Source: Blastopirellula sp. J2-11 (lineage in GTDB: Bacteria > Planctomycetota > Planctomycetia > Pirellulales > Pirellulaceae). From it: 64,000 nucleotides of DNA. Of the stretch, positions 36,350 to 45,319 are shown piece by piece. Made by a program: the position numbers and the translations under genes. Every line of letters starts with the position of its first letter. The stretch's first letter is position 1. Under the pieces are notes generated by a model, which saw only the letters and a list, made by a program, of their open reading frames with translations, did no database searches and was not told the DNA's origin. The stretch is taken from assembly GCF_024584705.1 (NCBI RefSeq), contig NZ_CP097384.1, positions 868,001 through 932,000 on the forward strand, read 5' to 3'.

Positions 36350-36536
36350 GGATCGAAGTCGCCAACCGCATTTCTCTCGCTGGCGCAACGGGCTACGAAG
36401 AGCAAAGCCATGCTGGGCCTCCGACATCGCTACTTCAAAACTGGCGCGCTTGGCTAGGAAGAGCAAGATCGGATCGTCGCCTATCGTCCGCTCACAAATG
36501 CGCAACTTGAATACTCCGGCGTGAGGGCGATTCTCT

Positions 36537-38417
36537 TTACGAGTCATCTTGCCCAGACGTTCTCCCCATTTCGACATCAAATTCATAGATCGCTGGAATC
36601 AGCATAGCGAATGTCGTAAAGCCGTAGGAGAAGGCAGTCACCAGAAAGACTTCGAGATTTTTGTTCAGCAACAACGTCGTGATCGCGTAAAACGTCGCGA
36701 GCGGCACCACAAACGCCGCCGTCGCGATCGCCGGAGATGGATTGCGATGGCCGATCGCGACATACAACCCGAGCCCCCCGCCGGCGATGAACCCCAGGAA
36801 CGGGAAGAGCTGGAAGTGGAACGAGTCGCTGAACGAAATCATCAGCAAGATACAGGTAATCACCCCCAGGAACAGGAAGAAGACGGTGCCTAGACTCACG
36901 CCGATCGCAACACGACTGCTAGCGTAAATCATGCCGCAGTGGATGCCGAGCGTCGTCACAAACAGATACATCACCGCCAGGCCGAGACTGAGGAAGACAA
37001 GGTTTTCGGTATTCATTCCGTCTTGCCACCAAAGATAAAACGTCAGCAACAGCGGGGCGATCACCATTTCTTTGGTCACCCACAATACGCCCATCAACTT
37101 GCCAAAAATAAATTCTCGCGGGGTCAGATCGGTCACCAGCAGAATATCGAGCGATCGTCCGTCCCGTTCGTTGGTGATAGAAGTGACCGCCAATGCGTTC
37201 ACGATTACCATGCTGACCAGGTAAAGCGGCGTCAGCGCTTGGGCGGCGTCCGGAATGATCGCGCCCATCTGATCAACCACCGACTTGGCCGCATTGCTGA
37301 GGATCAATTGATGCAGCGCCGCCGCAGCCGCCGCGACGAGCAGCATATAGACGACCCGGATGATGATCACCTTACGACCATAAGCCCAGGTTTGCGTCTC
37401 ACGCCATAAGACCGGGTTGTCCCACACCTGGCGATGATTCGACTGCATCTTACGAGTCCGAGCATCCACATGCTCGGAGCGTCGTGATTCATCCGACTCG
37501 GCGGCCGGTTTGCCTGGTTTCTGGGCCAGATCATGCTCGGCGCCCCAGATCGACTCTTGCGTTTCGGCCTTAGGACCAAAATCGCGCCGCGCTTCTCGTG
37601 ATGGATTCCAGACGCGGACCAATGCGATCGACAGGCCGTTTAGCGCCAGCGTCGTTCCGCAGGCGATCACCAGGTACAGCCAAATCGGATTGCCCAACGC
37701 TCCCAGTTCGATGGACAAGGTCGGAAATGGGCGAGCCGCTTCCAGCACCGCGCGAATCGGGCTGAGCGCCGTCGCCAGCGTGTCTGGGGCCATTCCCAAC
37801 GGCATGTCGCCAATCAACCAGGTCAACGCGCCTGCAGCGATCGCTTCACAAAAGCCAAGCCAAAACACGATTGAAAGCGCCGTCAGCGACAACGTTTGAA
37901 ACGTCTTCTCGCGCCACAGCGCCAGCGTCGATCCCAAACTGCCTGCGGCGATCGCCGTGACAAACGTCACCAGAAAGACATAGATGATCTGCGAAGGAGA
38001 GACTCCGCCGAACAGCACGATCGCCGTAAAAAGCGGCAACGCCGCTAGGATCAGAACGAGCACGTTCAGCAAGCTGGCCAGCATCTTGCCGAGGACCAGT
38101 TCGGAGTTATTCAGTCGCGTCATCAGCAGCAGGATGAGCGTCTTTTTGTCTTTCTCGAGCGCGACCGCGCTGGCCGACGAAAAAGCGGCGAAGAAAATCA
38201 CCAGACTCAATTGAATCGGCGCAAGAATCTGGAATAGCACCGCTCCAAACCGAGCCATATCGCCAACATTGCGAATGATCTGCGTACCGGCCATCACCAG
38301 CCAGGCGGTGCACATCAGCAAAAAGAGAGCGGCGACGTAGACCGTGCGGTAGGTGTAAAACTTGCTCCGCCGTGGAGTAACGGCGGCTTCTCGCGTAAAG
38401 ACGGGCCCGATGAACAA
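36537..38417 (-). CDS. ABC-2-type permease, fused double-domain membrane protein
   Basis: 626 residues. Two halves each contain about six hydrophobic helices; the first begins MFIGPVFTREAAVTPRRSKF and includes ALEKDKKTLILLLMTRLNNS, the second begins near residue 330 (VLWRETQTWAYGRKVIIIR) and includes NERDGRSLDILLVTDLTPRE. This duplicated form resembles ABC-2 permeases in which two units are joined. The linker between them is hydrophilic and Glu/Arg-rich. No ATPase gene is adjacent in the window. The substrate is unknown. Confidence 0.8.
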   Translation of the reverse strand: MFIGPVFTREAAVTPRRSKFYTYRTVYVAALFLLMCTAWLVMAGTQIIRNVGDMARFGAVLFQILAPIQLSLVIFFAAFSSASAVALEKDKKTLILLLMTRLNNSELVLGKMLASLLNVLVLILAALPLFTAIVLFGGVSPSQIIYVFLVTFVTAIAAGSLGSTLALWREKTFQTLSLTALSIVFWLGFCEAIAAGALTWLIGDMPLGMAPDTLATALSPIRAVLEAARPFPTLSIELGALGNPIWLYLVIACGTTLALNGLSIALVRVWNPSREARRDFGPKAETQESIWGAEHDLAQKPGKPAAESDESRRSEHVDARTRKMQSNHRQVWDNPVLWRETQTWAYGRKVIIIRVVYMLLVAAAAAALHQLILSNAAKSVVDQMGAIIPDAAQALTPLYLVSMVIVNALAVTSITNERDGRSLDILLVTDLTPREFIFGKLMGVLWVTKEMVIAPLLLTFYLWWQDGMNTENLVFLSLGLAVMYLFVTTLGIHCGMIYASSRVAIGVSLGTVFFLFLGVITCILLMISFSDSFHFQLFPFLGFIAGGGLGLYVAIGHRNPSPAIATAAFVVPLATFYAITTLLLNKNLEVFLVTAFSYGFTTFAMLIPAIYEFDVEMGRTSGQDDS

Positions 38418-38563
38418 CGTGCGGTCCTTGGTCGAAGGAAGCGGTGGGAGCGGAAAAGCTTCGATTATAGCTGGAGACCAAGCAAATTAGGACGCCGTCG
38501 CCGCCGCTGGCGTGTTAAAACCTGGGGTGTTTTCTCTCTTCGCGCCTGCCTGAATCCCCCCAG

Positions 38564-39226
38564 ATGGGATTATTTGGCGCGATTTCGACATTTTCCGCCA
38601 ATATCGGCCCCGGTCTGCGGCTCTTACCTGTGGTTCATCGCGACGATCCAACAAGACAGAACGAGCCTTTGAGCAAGGACAACTCGGCGTTCGAAGCGGC
38701 GCCGCTGGATGCTGCCGCCGTCGAAACGTACTACTGCGAACATGCGGATCGCCTGCAACGCTTTGTTTGGGGCGTGGTGCGTGACGCGCCGACAGCGGCG
38801 GATGTTGTCCACACGACCTTTGTCAAATTCGCCGCGTTGGGCGGTTCGGTAGAGCCAGCTGCTCGCAAAAGCTGGCTCTACCAAGTCGCCTATCGCGAGG
38901 CCTTGTCGATCCGCCGCCGCTTGGCCGTGGGGCGCAAAGTCGACAAACGACTGCAGTGGTTGCACGCCGGCTGGGACTCGGCGGCGCCCGATACCGAACT
39001 GGTTCGCGGTGAATTGATCGACCAGGTTCGCCAGGGGATCGACCGCTTGCCGGAAGAGTTGAAACAAATCGTTCACTTGCGAATTTACGAAGAACAAACT
39101 TTTGCCGAAATCGCGGAGACGTTGCAAATACCGCTGGGGACCGCGTTGGGCCGGATGCGAAATGCGCTCGCGAAATTAAAAATGGCCCTCACCAAACTCG
39201 ATCAACAAACCAAACGCGAAAACTGA
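38564..39226 (+). CDS. RNA polymerase sigma factor, ECF type
   Basis: 220 residues. Region 2 spans about residues 55-110 (YYCEHADRLQRFVWGVVRDA, then VHTTFVKFAAL), and region 4 about 150-205 with the helix-turn-helix (EEQTFAEIAETLQIPLGTAL). It directs core RNA polymerase to specific promoters. The next gene (12 bases on) encodes a putative membrane anti-sigma factor, the expected pairing. The exact start is uncertain: ATG 38564 lacks a good ribosome site and GTG 38630 is in frame. Downstream DUF1549/1553 and DUF1501 genes are plausible targets. Confidence 0.88.
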   Translation: MGLFGAISTFSANIGPGLRLLPVVHRDDPTRQNEPLSKDNSAFEAAPLDAAAVETYYCEHADRLQRFVWGVVRDAPTAADVVHTTFVKFAALGGSVEPAARKSWLYQVAYREALSIRRRLAVGRKVDKRLQWLHAGWDSAAPDTELVRGELIDQVRQGIDRLPEELKQIVHLRIYEEQTFAEIAETLQIPLGTALGRMRNALAKLKMALTKLDQQTKREN

Positions 39227-39237
39227 CCGCCAGTCTT

Positions 39238-39801
39238 ATGAGCCAATTCTCGGAACAAGCTGATTTTGATCTCACCGCCGTGCGGTATCTCTCTGGCGAG
39301 CTTTCGCCAGCCGAGACCACCGCGTTTGAGATGCTGTTGGCCGATGACGTCTCGGCGTGTGAACGTCTAGCCGATGTCGTCGAGTTGACCGCAGCGATGA
39401 TGACCGCCCCCAGTGCGCCGGATGCGCGGCCGACGCGGGGCGGTCTCGCTACTACGACATCCTCTCGTCGCTCGATTTCGCTCGGACCAGCGGCTTTAGC
39501 CGCGTCGATCGTGTTGGCGATCTTGGGCGGATTGGCGGCGTTGGCGCCTTGGAATGAAGACGCCGACACCCGACTGGCGCAGTCCTGGATTGATTCTTCC
39601 GACGCCGTCGACGAAGCGCTTGCGGTTGAAAATCTGCTAGTTGCCGAACAATCGCTGACGCCGCAATTAAATGCGTTGCAGTGGGATGGCGAGGATGAGG
39701 CCGGCTGGAATGCTCCTCCCGCTTGGATGCTGGCCGCCGTCGCATTGGAACAAGAAGACGATCTCGATCGCGAAGCGACGACTGAAGAGGTGCAGCAGTG
39801 A
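39238..39801 (+). CDS. Putative anti-sigma factor, single-pass membrane protein
   Basis: 187 residues. The N-terminal 70 residues (LTAVRYLSGELSPAETTAF, then CERLADVVELTAAM) look like the cytoplasmic sigma-binding part of zinc-less anti-sigma proteins. A transmembrane helix follows at about residues 85-103 (LGPAALAASIVLAILGGLAA). The periplasmic tail is acidic. It lies directly after the sigma gene and overlaps the next gene by 4 bases (GTGA). The role is inferred mostly from position and topology. Confidence 0.65.
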   Translation: MSQFSEQADFDLTAVRYLSGELSPAETTAFEMLLADDVSACERLADVVELTAAMMTAPSAPDARPTRGGLATTTSSRRSISLGPAALAASIVLAILGGLAALAPWNEDADTRLAQSWIDSSDAVDEALAVENLLVAEQSLTPQLNALQWDGEDEAGWNAPPAWMLAAVALEQEDDLDREATTEEVQQ

Positions 39802-40511
39802 TCTTTGCAGCAGTGATAACTATCGCAAATCGCTTCCTTTTGTTGACGTTGGTCGTCTGTCTATTGGCTTCGACCGCCGTGGCGCAAAAGCCGGGTAAAA
39901 CCAAAGCGAAAGCCGTCGCCCAAAACGGGGTTTCACTCGAAACGAAGCCGGCCGAAAAGAAAGCCAGCAAAAAGAAAGAAGCTGCCGAAGACTCGGTCAG
40001 TGAGAGCGAGAAATCGCGCCGCGAAGATTGGGCCTACGCGCTGGTTCGTAAGCACCATCCAGAGCTCGCATCGCTGTTGCGATCGCTGAAGCGTCTGAAG
40101 CCGCGCCAATACGAAAGCGCGATTCGTGAGCTCTCACGCGTCAGCGAAAAGCTGCATCAAATCGAACAACGCCAACCAGAGCGGTACGAACTGGAACTCG
40201 CGGTTTGGAAATCCAAGTCGCGGATTCAGCTGCTAACCGCTCAGTTGCAGATGTCGCCGGACGACGAAGAACTACGGGACCGACTGCGCCAGGTGATCTC
40301 CCAGCAGATTGTTTCGCAGCGTCAATTGCTGGAGTTTGAAAAAGACCGCGTTTCGCAGCGGATCGAGTTTCTCAACGCCCAGTTGGAACGGATGGACGGA
40401 GATGTGGCGACCATGGTCGAACAGCGTCTGCGGGCCATCGATCCTGCCGTGAAGCGAGCGCCTCGTTCACGCAATGCGACCTCAGCGTCGCAGAATACGC
40501 CGAAAGAATAA
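39798..40511 (+). CDS. Secreted charged coiled-coil protein
   Basis: 237 residues. Signal peptide (ANRFLLLTLVVCLLASTAVA), then a Lys/Glu-rich linker and a long helical part (LEFEKDRVSQRIEFLNAQLE). The start GTG 39798 overlaps the anti-sigma stop, so the two are coupled. No family is recognised. It may be a periplasmic partner of the anti-sigma factor or a sensor accessory; both are guesses. Confidence 0.6.
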   Translation: MIFAAVITIANRFLLLTLVVCLLASTAVAQKPGKTKAKAVAQNGVSLETKPAEKKASKKKEAAEDSVSESEKSRREDWAYALVRKHHPELASLLRSLKRLKPRQYESAIRELSRVSEKLHQIEQRQPERYELELAVWKSKSRIQLLTAQLQMSPDDEELRDRLRQVISQQIVSQRQLLEFEKDRVSQRIEFLNAQLERMDGDVATMVEQRLRAIDPAVKRAPRSRNATSASQNTPKE

Positions 40512-40568
40512 TCGATGCACGCCTTTCTGACTTATGCCGGTTCGACCGAATCGAACAAGGAGTTTTCG

Positions 40569-43289
40569 ATGACGCACCGTTTGCTCGCCCCCTGGGGGAT
40601 GTTGCCCCTGGGGATGTTGCTGGTCGCTGGGTTCTGTTGCTTCACCGTGACCAGCCTCAGCGGCGCCGATCTGCCGACGCTCGATCAGCGTTTTGCTGAC
40701 GAAGCGATTGACGAGGTCCCCAACTTTCAGCGTCATGTGATTCCGCTCATGAGCCGCTTGGGCTGCAACGGCCGCTCTTGCCATGGTTCGTTTCAAGGCC
40801 GCGGCGGCTTCCAGTTGTCTCTCTTCGGTTACGACTTTCAAGCCGATCATGACGCGATGACCAAAGGGGAGGAGCCCCGGGTCAACGTCGACGCGATCGA
40901 CGAAAGCTTGATTATCGCCAAGCCGACCGACGAGTTCGCCCATGAAGGAGGGGAACGCTACAAGCTAGGGAGCTGGGAGCATCGCGTCTTCAAAAATTGG
41001 ATCGCCGCCGGCGCCAAGTTTGACAAAGACGAAGTCGCCAAGCTGGAACGCCTGGAAGTGACTCCGGCCGAAGTGCTGTTTGGCGTCGACCCCGAAAACG
41101 TACAACTGAAAGCGGTCGCCGTGTGGGCCGATGGTTCGCGTGAAGATGTCACGCCGCTCTGCCGTTACACGACCAATGACGGCGAAATCGCCGCGGTCGA
41201 CGGCGACGGCGTGATCAGCGCCGGTGAAAAAGGGGACACGCATGTCATTGTCGCCTACGACAAAGCGGTGATCTCGGTGCCGGTTTTGCGACCCCTGACC
41301 GATTTGGTGGGCGCCAAGTATCCGGATATCGCCACGACGACCAAAATTGATGAGCTGGTCGTCGGCAAACTTCGCAAGCTGGGGATCACGCCTTCGCCGG
41401 TCGCCGCAGACGAAGAATTCCTGCGTCGGGTCAATCTCGACATCGCCGGCACGTTGCCGACGCCGGATGAAGTTCGCGCGTTCGTCGCCGACAAAGATCC
41501 CAGCAAACGCCAGGCGAAGATCAACGAATTGCTCGATACGACCGCCTATGTCGCCAAATGGACGACGCTGTTGTGCGATATCACCGGCAACAACGATCAG
41601 CAGTTGAACAACGTTTCGCCGGTCCGGCTGGGACCGAGCCAGGAATGGTACGACTGGATCTATCGCCGTGTTGAACAAAACATGCCGTACGACGAACTGG
41701 CGACCGGCATCATCATGGCTCGCAGCCGCGAGCCGGGCGATTCGTACCGTGAGTATTGCGAAGAGATGAGCGATCTCTATCGCAAGAACGAATCGTTCGC
41801 CGATCGCGACACGTTGACCCACTATTGGGCGCGGCTCAATTTCCGTACGCCGGAAGATCGCGCCATCGGTTTCGCCTATACTTTCATGGGGATTCGGATT
41901 CAGTGCGCTCAATGCCATAAGCATCCGTTTGACGTCTGGTCAAAACAAGACTTTGACGACTTTAAAACCTTCTTCGCCCAAGCTCGCTTCACGCGTCAAC
42001 CGCGACGCAACGACGCTTCGTTTGAAGAATACACGGCGCTCCTCAAAGAGCTGGACGTTACCGGAAAGAACGGCGGCGAGGTACGCCGCAATATCGCCAA
42101 GAAACTGCAGCAAGGGAGCACGGTTCCCTTTCCCGAAGTCGAATTGCTCCCCACGGCCGCTATCTTCCGCCAGCCTAAACGCGGCAAGCGAAATAAAGAC
42201 ATGCCGAAGCCTGACATGATGGCCAACATCCTGGGCGAGACCGAAGTTGACTTGTCGAAGGTGGAAGATATTCGCGCGCCGCTGATGAAATGGCTCGGCG
42301 GCGAAACGAATCCCTATTTCGCCAAAGCGATCGTGAATCGCGTTTGGGCCGCTTACTTCAATGTGGGGATTGTGGATCCGGTCGATGACCTGAGCCTGGG
42401 CAATCCGCCGTCGAATGGTCCGCTGCTCGATTATCTGGCCGCCGGCTTTATCAAAAACGGTTACGACATGAAGTGGCTCCATCGCGAGATCACCTCCAGC
42501 GACACCTACCAGCGAACCTGGTTGCCCAACGACACGAATCGAATGGACTTCCGCAACTTCAGCCGCGCGATTCCACGTCGTCTGCCGGCTGAAGTCGCTT
42601 ACGACATCGTGACCCAAGCGACGACCAACGACAAAACGTTAGAGAACTATGCGGCGACCCTCGAAGATCGCGCCATGTCGATCCCCGGCACATCGCCGCA
42701 AGGCAAGTCGCGTAACGCCCAGTATGCGTTGCAAGTCTTCGGTCGTTCGACACGCGAGAGCAACTGCGAATGTGACCGCTCGATGGAAGCGAGTCTGCTG
42801 CAGACCGTTTATCTGCAAAACGATTCGGAAGTGTTGAAGCGTCTGACCGATAACGGCGGCTGGATCGCCGAATTATCGAAGCAGATCAACGGCAATCCGG
42901 ATGTCGACAAACAACTGGAGCGTCGCGTCGAGCAAGGACGCGAACTGATCAGCAACGGCCAGAAAAAGTTGGCGCGGATGCGTCAGAGCAACGCCAAGCC
43001 CGAGGCGATCCGACAGGCCGCCAAAAAATTGGCCGCGGCTCGCTCGCGGTTAGAAACGCTGGAACGACAGCTTCGTCGACAGAAACTTCCCTCCGCCGAA
43101 AAGTCGACGCCGACCGATATTCATTCGCTGGTGGAAGAAGCCTATTTGCGCACGCTCAGCCGTTGGCCCGATCAGGAAGAGCAGACGCTCGCCCAGCGCC
43201 ACTTCCAAGAAGTCGGCGATCCGGTCGACAGCATTCGCGATTTGATGTGGGCGTTGGTCAACACCAAAGAGTTCATCGTTAATCACTAA
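40569..43289 (+). CDS. DUF1549/DUF1553 protein with cytochrome-like Cys motifs
   Basis: 906 residues, exported. After a hydrophobic start (MTHRLLAPWGMLPLGMLLVA), the cytochrome-like region holds CNGRSCH (CX4CH) near residue 70. A bacterial Ig-like domain follows (VWADGSREDVTPLCRYTTND), then DUF1549 with the CAQCHKHPFDVW motif (CXXCH), then DUF1553 (YLAAGFIKNGYDMKWLHRE). ATG 40569 has AGGAG six bases upstream. In planctomycetes such proteins pair with DUF1501 proteins, here 62 bases on. Their biochemical role is not established. Confidence 0.9.
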   Translation: MTHRLLAPWGMLPLGMLLVAGFCCFTVTSLSGADLPTLDQRFADEAIDEVPNFQRHVIPLMSRLGCNGRSCHGSFQGRGGFQLSLFGYDFQADHDAMTKGEEPRVNVDAIDESLIIAKPTDEFAHEGGERYKLGSWEHRVFKNWIAAGAKFDKDEVAKLERLEVTPAEVLFGVDPENVQLKAVAVWADGSREDVTPLCRYTTNDGEIAAVDGDGVISAGEKGDTHVIVAYDKAVISVPVLRPLTDLVGAKYPDIATTTKIDELVVGKLRKLGITPSPVAADEEFLRRVNLDIAGTLPTPDEVRAFVADKDPSKRQAKINELLDTTAYVAKWTTLLCDITGNNDQQLNNVSPVRLGPSQEWYDWIYRRVEQNMPYDELATGIIMARSREPGDSYREYCEEMSDLYRKNESFADRDTLTHYWARLNFRTPEDRAIGFAYTFMGIRIQCAQCHKHPFDVWSKQDFDDFKTFFAQARFTRQPRRNDASFEEYTALLKELDVTGKNGGEVRRNIAKKLQQGSTVPFPEVELLPTAAIFRQPKRGKRNKDMPKPDMMANILGETEVDLSKVEDIRAPLMKWLGGETNPYFAKAIVNRVWAAYFNVGIVDPVDDLSLGNPPSNGPLLDYLAAGFIKNGYDMKWLHREITSSDTYQRTWLPNDTNRMDFRNFSRAIPRRLPAEVAYDIVTQATTNDKTLENYAATLEDRAMSIPGTSPQGKSRNAQYALQVFGRSTRESNCECDRSMEASLLQTVYLQNDSEVLKRLTDNGGWIAELSKQINGNPDVDKQLERRVEQGRELISNGQKKLARMRQSNAKPEAIRQAAKKLAAARSRLETLERQLRRQKLPSAEKSTPTDIHSLVEEAYLRTLSRWPDQEEQTLAQRHFQEVGDPVDSIRDLMWALVNTKEFIVNH

Positions 43290-43351
43290 TTGAATACACG
43301 CTTCCCTCCGGCGCCGACAGCGCTGCGATCATTTTTACGGAGACTTGGGAT

Positions 43352-44650
43352 ATGGCGATTCACCGAACTTGTGACGGAATGCGGCGCCGCGACGTGATGA
43401 AAATTGGTCTGATGGGCGGAGTAGGACTCAGCCTTTCGGGCTATCTGCAACTCTCCAGCGCCGGCGAAGTCGCCGATAAGAACGCCAAAGCGGGCATTTT
43501 TATCGACCTGACCGGCGGACCGACGCATCTCGATACGTTTGACTTGAAGCCAGATGCGGCGAGTGAGTTCCGCGGTGATTTTAAGCCGATCGAAACCAAC
43601 GTTCCCGGCATGCTGATCAGTGAACATCTGCCGAAGCTGGCCAAGCAAGCCGACAAATTTTGCATCCTGCGAGGCGTGTCGCACACGTTGGCCGCGCATC
43701 GACTTGGTTCGGAATACGTCAATACCGGTACGCGGCCGATCGCGTCGCTCACCTATCCCGCCTACGGTTCGGTCGTCGCCAAAGAACTGACGGCGCCGGT
43801 TGATTTGCCGCCGAATGTCGCGATTCCCCGCGGCTCGCATTCGTCGGGCTTCCTCGGCGTCAAATATGCGTCGCTCAACACGAATTCGACGCCAAAGGCA
43901 GGCGCACCGTACGCGGTGCGCGGCGTCAGTTTGAGCGGCGGACTAACCATCGAAGAGGTGAACCGGCGACAAGATTTGCTCACGTCGCTCGATCGCAAGT
44001 TCCGCGGCTATGAGTCAGACGATCAGTTGCTGGAAGGTCTCGATCAGTTCAGCCAACAAGCGCATGCGATCATCACCTCGAAGAAGGCTCGCGAAGCGTT
44101 TGACGTGAGTAAAGAATCGCCAGCCTTCGCCAAAGCGTTTGAAGCGGACAGCTTCAGCATGAGCTGCTTGCTGGCGATTCGCCTGGTCGAAGCTGGGGTT
44201 CGTTTCGTCACCATCACCAACGGCGGTTGGGACACGCATGTCGACGGCTTCACGCGCTTGAAAGAGAAGCAACTGCCGCCGCTCGACAATGGCCTTGCCG
44301 CGCTGTACGGCGGCTTGGCCGAGCGGGGATTGCTCGATCAAACGGCGGTCTTTGTGACCGGCGAATTTGGCCGTACGCCGAAGATCAACGCCAACGGCGG
44401 TCGCGACCACTATCCGCGTTGCATGACCATGCTGATGGCCGGCGGCGGAGTTCGCGGCGGTCAGGTGATCGGCGCCAGCGATGAAAAAGGGGCGGCGCCT
44501 GCTGACGGACATGGCATCCGTCCCGATGACGTCGCCGCGTCGTTCTATCACGCGCTCGGCATCGATCACGCCAAAGAGTATCACACCAGCAGCGGTCGTC
44601 CGATCACGCTGGTTCGCGATGGCAATGTGATTGAAAAGTTGTTTGCTTAA
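43352..44650 (+). CDS. DUF1501 protein
   Basis: 432 residues. The N-terminus (CDGMRRRDVMKIGLMGGVG) resembles a Tat-like leader with consecutive arginines. The core contains LTGGPTHLDTFDLKP, VSHTLAAHRLGSEYVNTGTR and the C-terminal TGEFGRTPKINANGGRDHY, hallmarks of DUF1501 (sulfatase/phosphatase-like fold). It likely acts outside the cytoplasm. A good GGAG ribosome site precedes ATG 43352. The upstream DUF1549/1553 partner is 62 bases away. Confidence 0.9.
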   Translation: MAIHRTCDGMRRRDVMKIGLMGGVGLSLSGYLQLSSAGEVADKNAKAGIFIDLTGGPTHLDTFDLKPDAASEFRGDFKPIETNVPGMLISEHLPKLAKQADKFCILRGVSHTLAAHRLGSEYVNTGTRPIASLTYPAYGSVVAKELTAPVDLPPNVAIPRGSHSSGFLGVKYASLNTNSTPKAGAPYAVRGVSLSGGLTIEEVNRRQDLLTSLDRKFRGYESDDQLLEGLDQFSQQAHAIITSKKAREAFDVSKESPAFAKAFEADSFSMSCLLAIRLVEAGVRFVTITNGGWDTHVDGFTRLKEKQLPPLDNGLAALYGGLAERGLLDQTAVFVTGEFGRTPKINANGGRDHYPRCMTMLMAGGGVRGGQVIGASDEKGAAPADGHGIRPDDVAASFYHALGIDHAKEYHTSSGRPITLVRDGNVIEKLFA

Positions 44651-44738
44651 GATTCGCTTAACCATGCCTGGCGTGCTCTGAATTCGACAACGCGTCGAGC
44701 GAGTCGCTCGGTTTCTTTTCTTAGGTGGAGACCCCCCG

Positions 44739-45227
44739 ATGAAGAATGTTGTTCGTCAGCTGTTGATTTTGACTTTTGTCGCTTTGATCGCGTTGCCGGT
44801 GATGGCCGCCGATAAGCCCGAGAAAAAAGCGAAGAAGGCCAAAGGCGCCGCCAACGCCGGCGTGTTCGCTGTGCTAAAGAAGGTCGAACTGACCGACAGT
44901 CAGAAAGAGCAAGTCGCCGCGCTGAAGAAGGAATTTGGCGACAAACTGGCCGAAGCCAATAAAGCGGTTGGACTGACCGATGATCAAAAAGCGGCGCGCA
45001 AGACCGCGATGCAGGAAGTCAAAGACAAAGGCCTGAAAGGCAAAGACGCGCGTGAGTTTGTCAGCGGCAAGGTCAACCTTTCGAGCCAGCAGCAAGCAGC
45101 GCAAAAGGAACTCGCTTCCTTAACCGCCGTCGTCCGCACCAAGCTGATCGGAATTTTGACGCCCGAGCAAAAAGAAGCCGCCGGCATCAAAGAGAAGCCC
45201 GCCAAGAAGAAAAAAGTCGCGAAGTAA
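44739..45227 (+). CDS. Small exported Spy/CpxP-like protein
   Basis: 162 residues. Signal peptide (VVRQLLILTFVALIALPVMA), then a Lys-rich start, then repeats of the LTDxQ type (VELTDSQKEQVAAL, VGLTDDQKAARKTAM, ILTPEQKEAAG), as in Spy/CpxP-like periplasmic chaperones. The C-terminal tail is very basic (KPAKKKKVAK). It may bind misfolded proteins or metals; this is inferred only from the motif. A strong terminator follows. Confidence 0.75.
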   Translation: MKNVVRQLLILTFVALIALPVMAADKPEKKAKKAKGAANAGVFAVLKKVELTDSQKEQVAALKKEFGDKLAEANKAVGLTDDQKAARKTAMQEVKDKGLKGKDAREFVSGKVNLSSQQQAAQKELASLTAVVRTKLIGILTPEQKEAAGIKEKPAKKKKVAK

Positions 45228-45256
45228 GCTGCGCTTGGCTTGCTGTACATCCACAG

Positions 45257-45290
45257 AAAACGCCGACGGTTTATCATCCGTCGGCGTTTT
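45257..45290. terminator. Bidirectional rho-independent terminator
   Basis: Stem AAAACGCCGACGG / CCGTCGGCGTTTT (45257-45269 and 45278-45290) with an 8-base loop and T/A tracts on both sides. It serves the Spy-like gene on the plus strand and probably the DUF1080 gene converging from the right. Confidence 0.9.
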
Positions 45291-45319
45291 TGTTATCTTT
45301 GCTCGTCACAGCCAAAAGC

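Larger units (their letters stand above)
35670..36536. other. Gene-free region built of tandem and degenerate repeats
   Basis: About 870 bases between the CNNM pair and the ABC permease gene. It holds the 174-bp tandem units (35827-36349), an inverted-repeat start (35778-35875), and degenerate copies at both ends. On the minus strand a 308-codon frame (35660-36586) runs through it, but I attribute this to the unit length (174 = 58 codons) and do not call it as a gene. Confidence 0.7.

Noticed and set aside
35660-36586. 308-codon frame through the tandem repeat array
   Set aside because: It exists because the 174-bp unit is a multiple of three. It has no ribosome site that I can see, overlaps the end of the permease gene, and its sequence is just the repeated 58-codon translation. 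Kept as a repeat finding, not a gene.
40965-41924. 319-codon minus-strand frame
   Set aside because: Antisense to the DUF1549/1553 gene, with no domain; a shadow.
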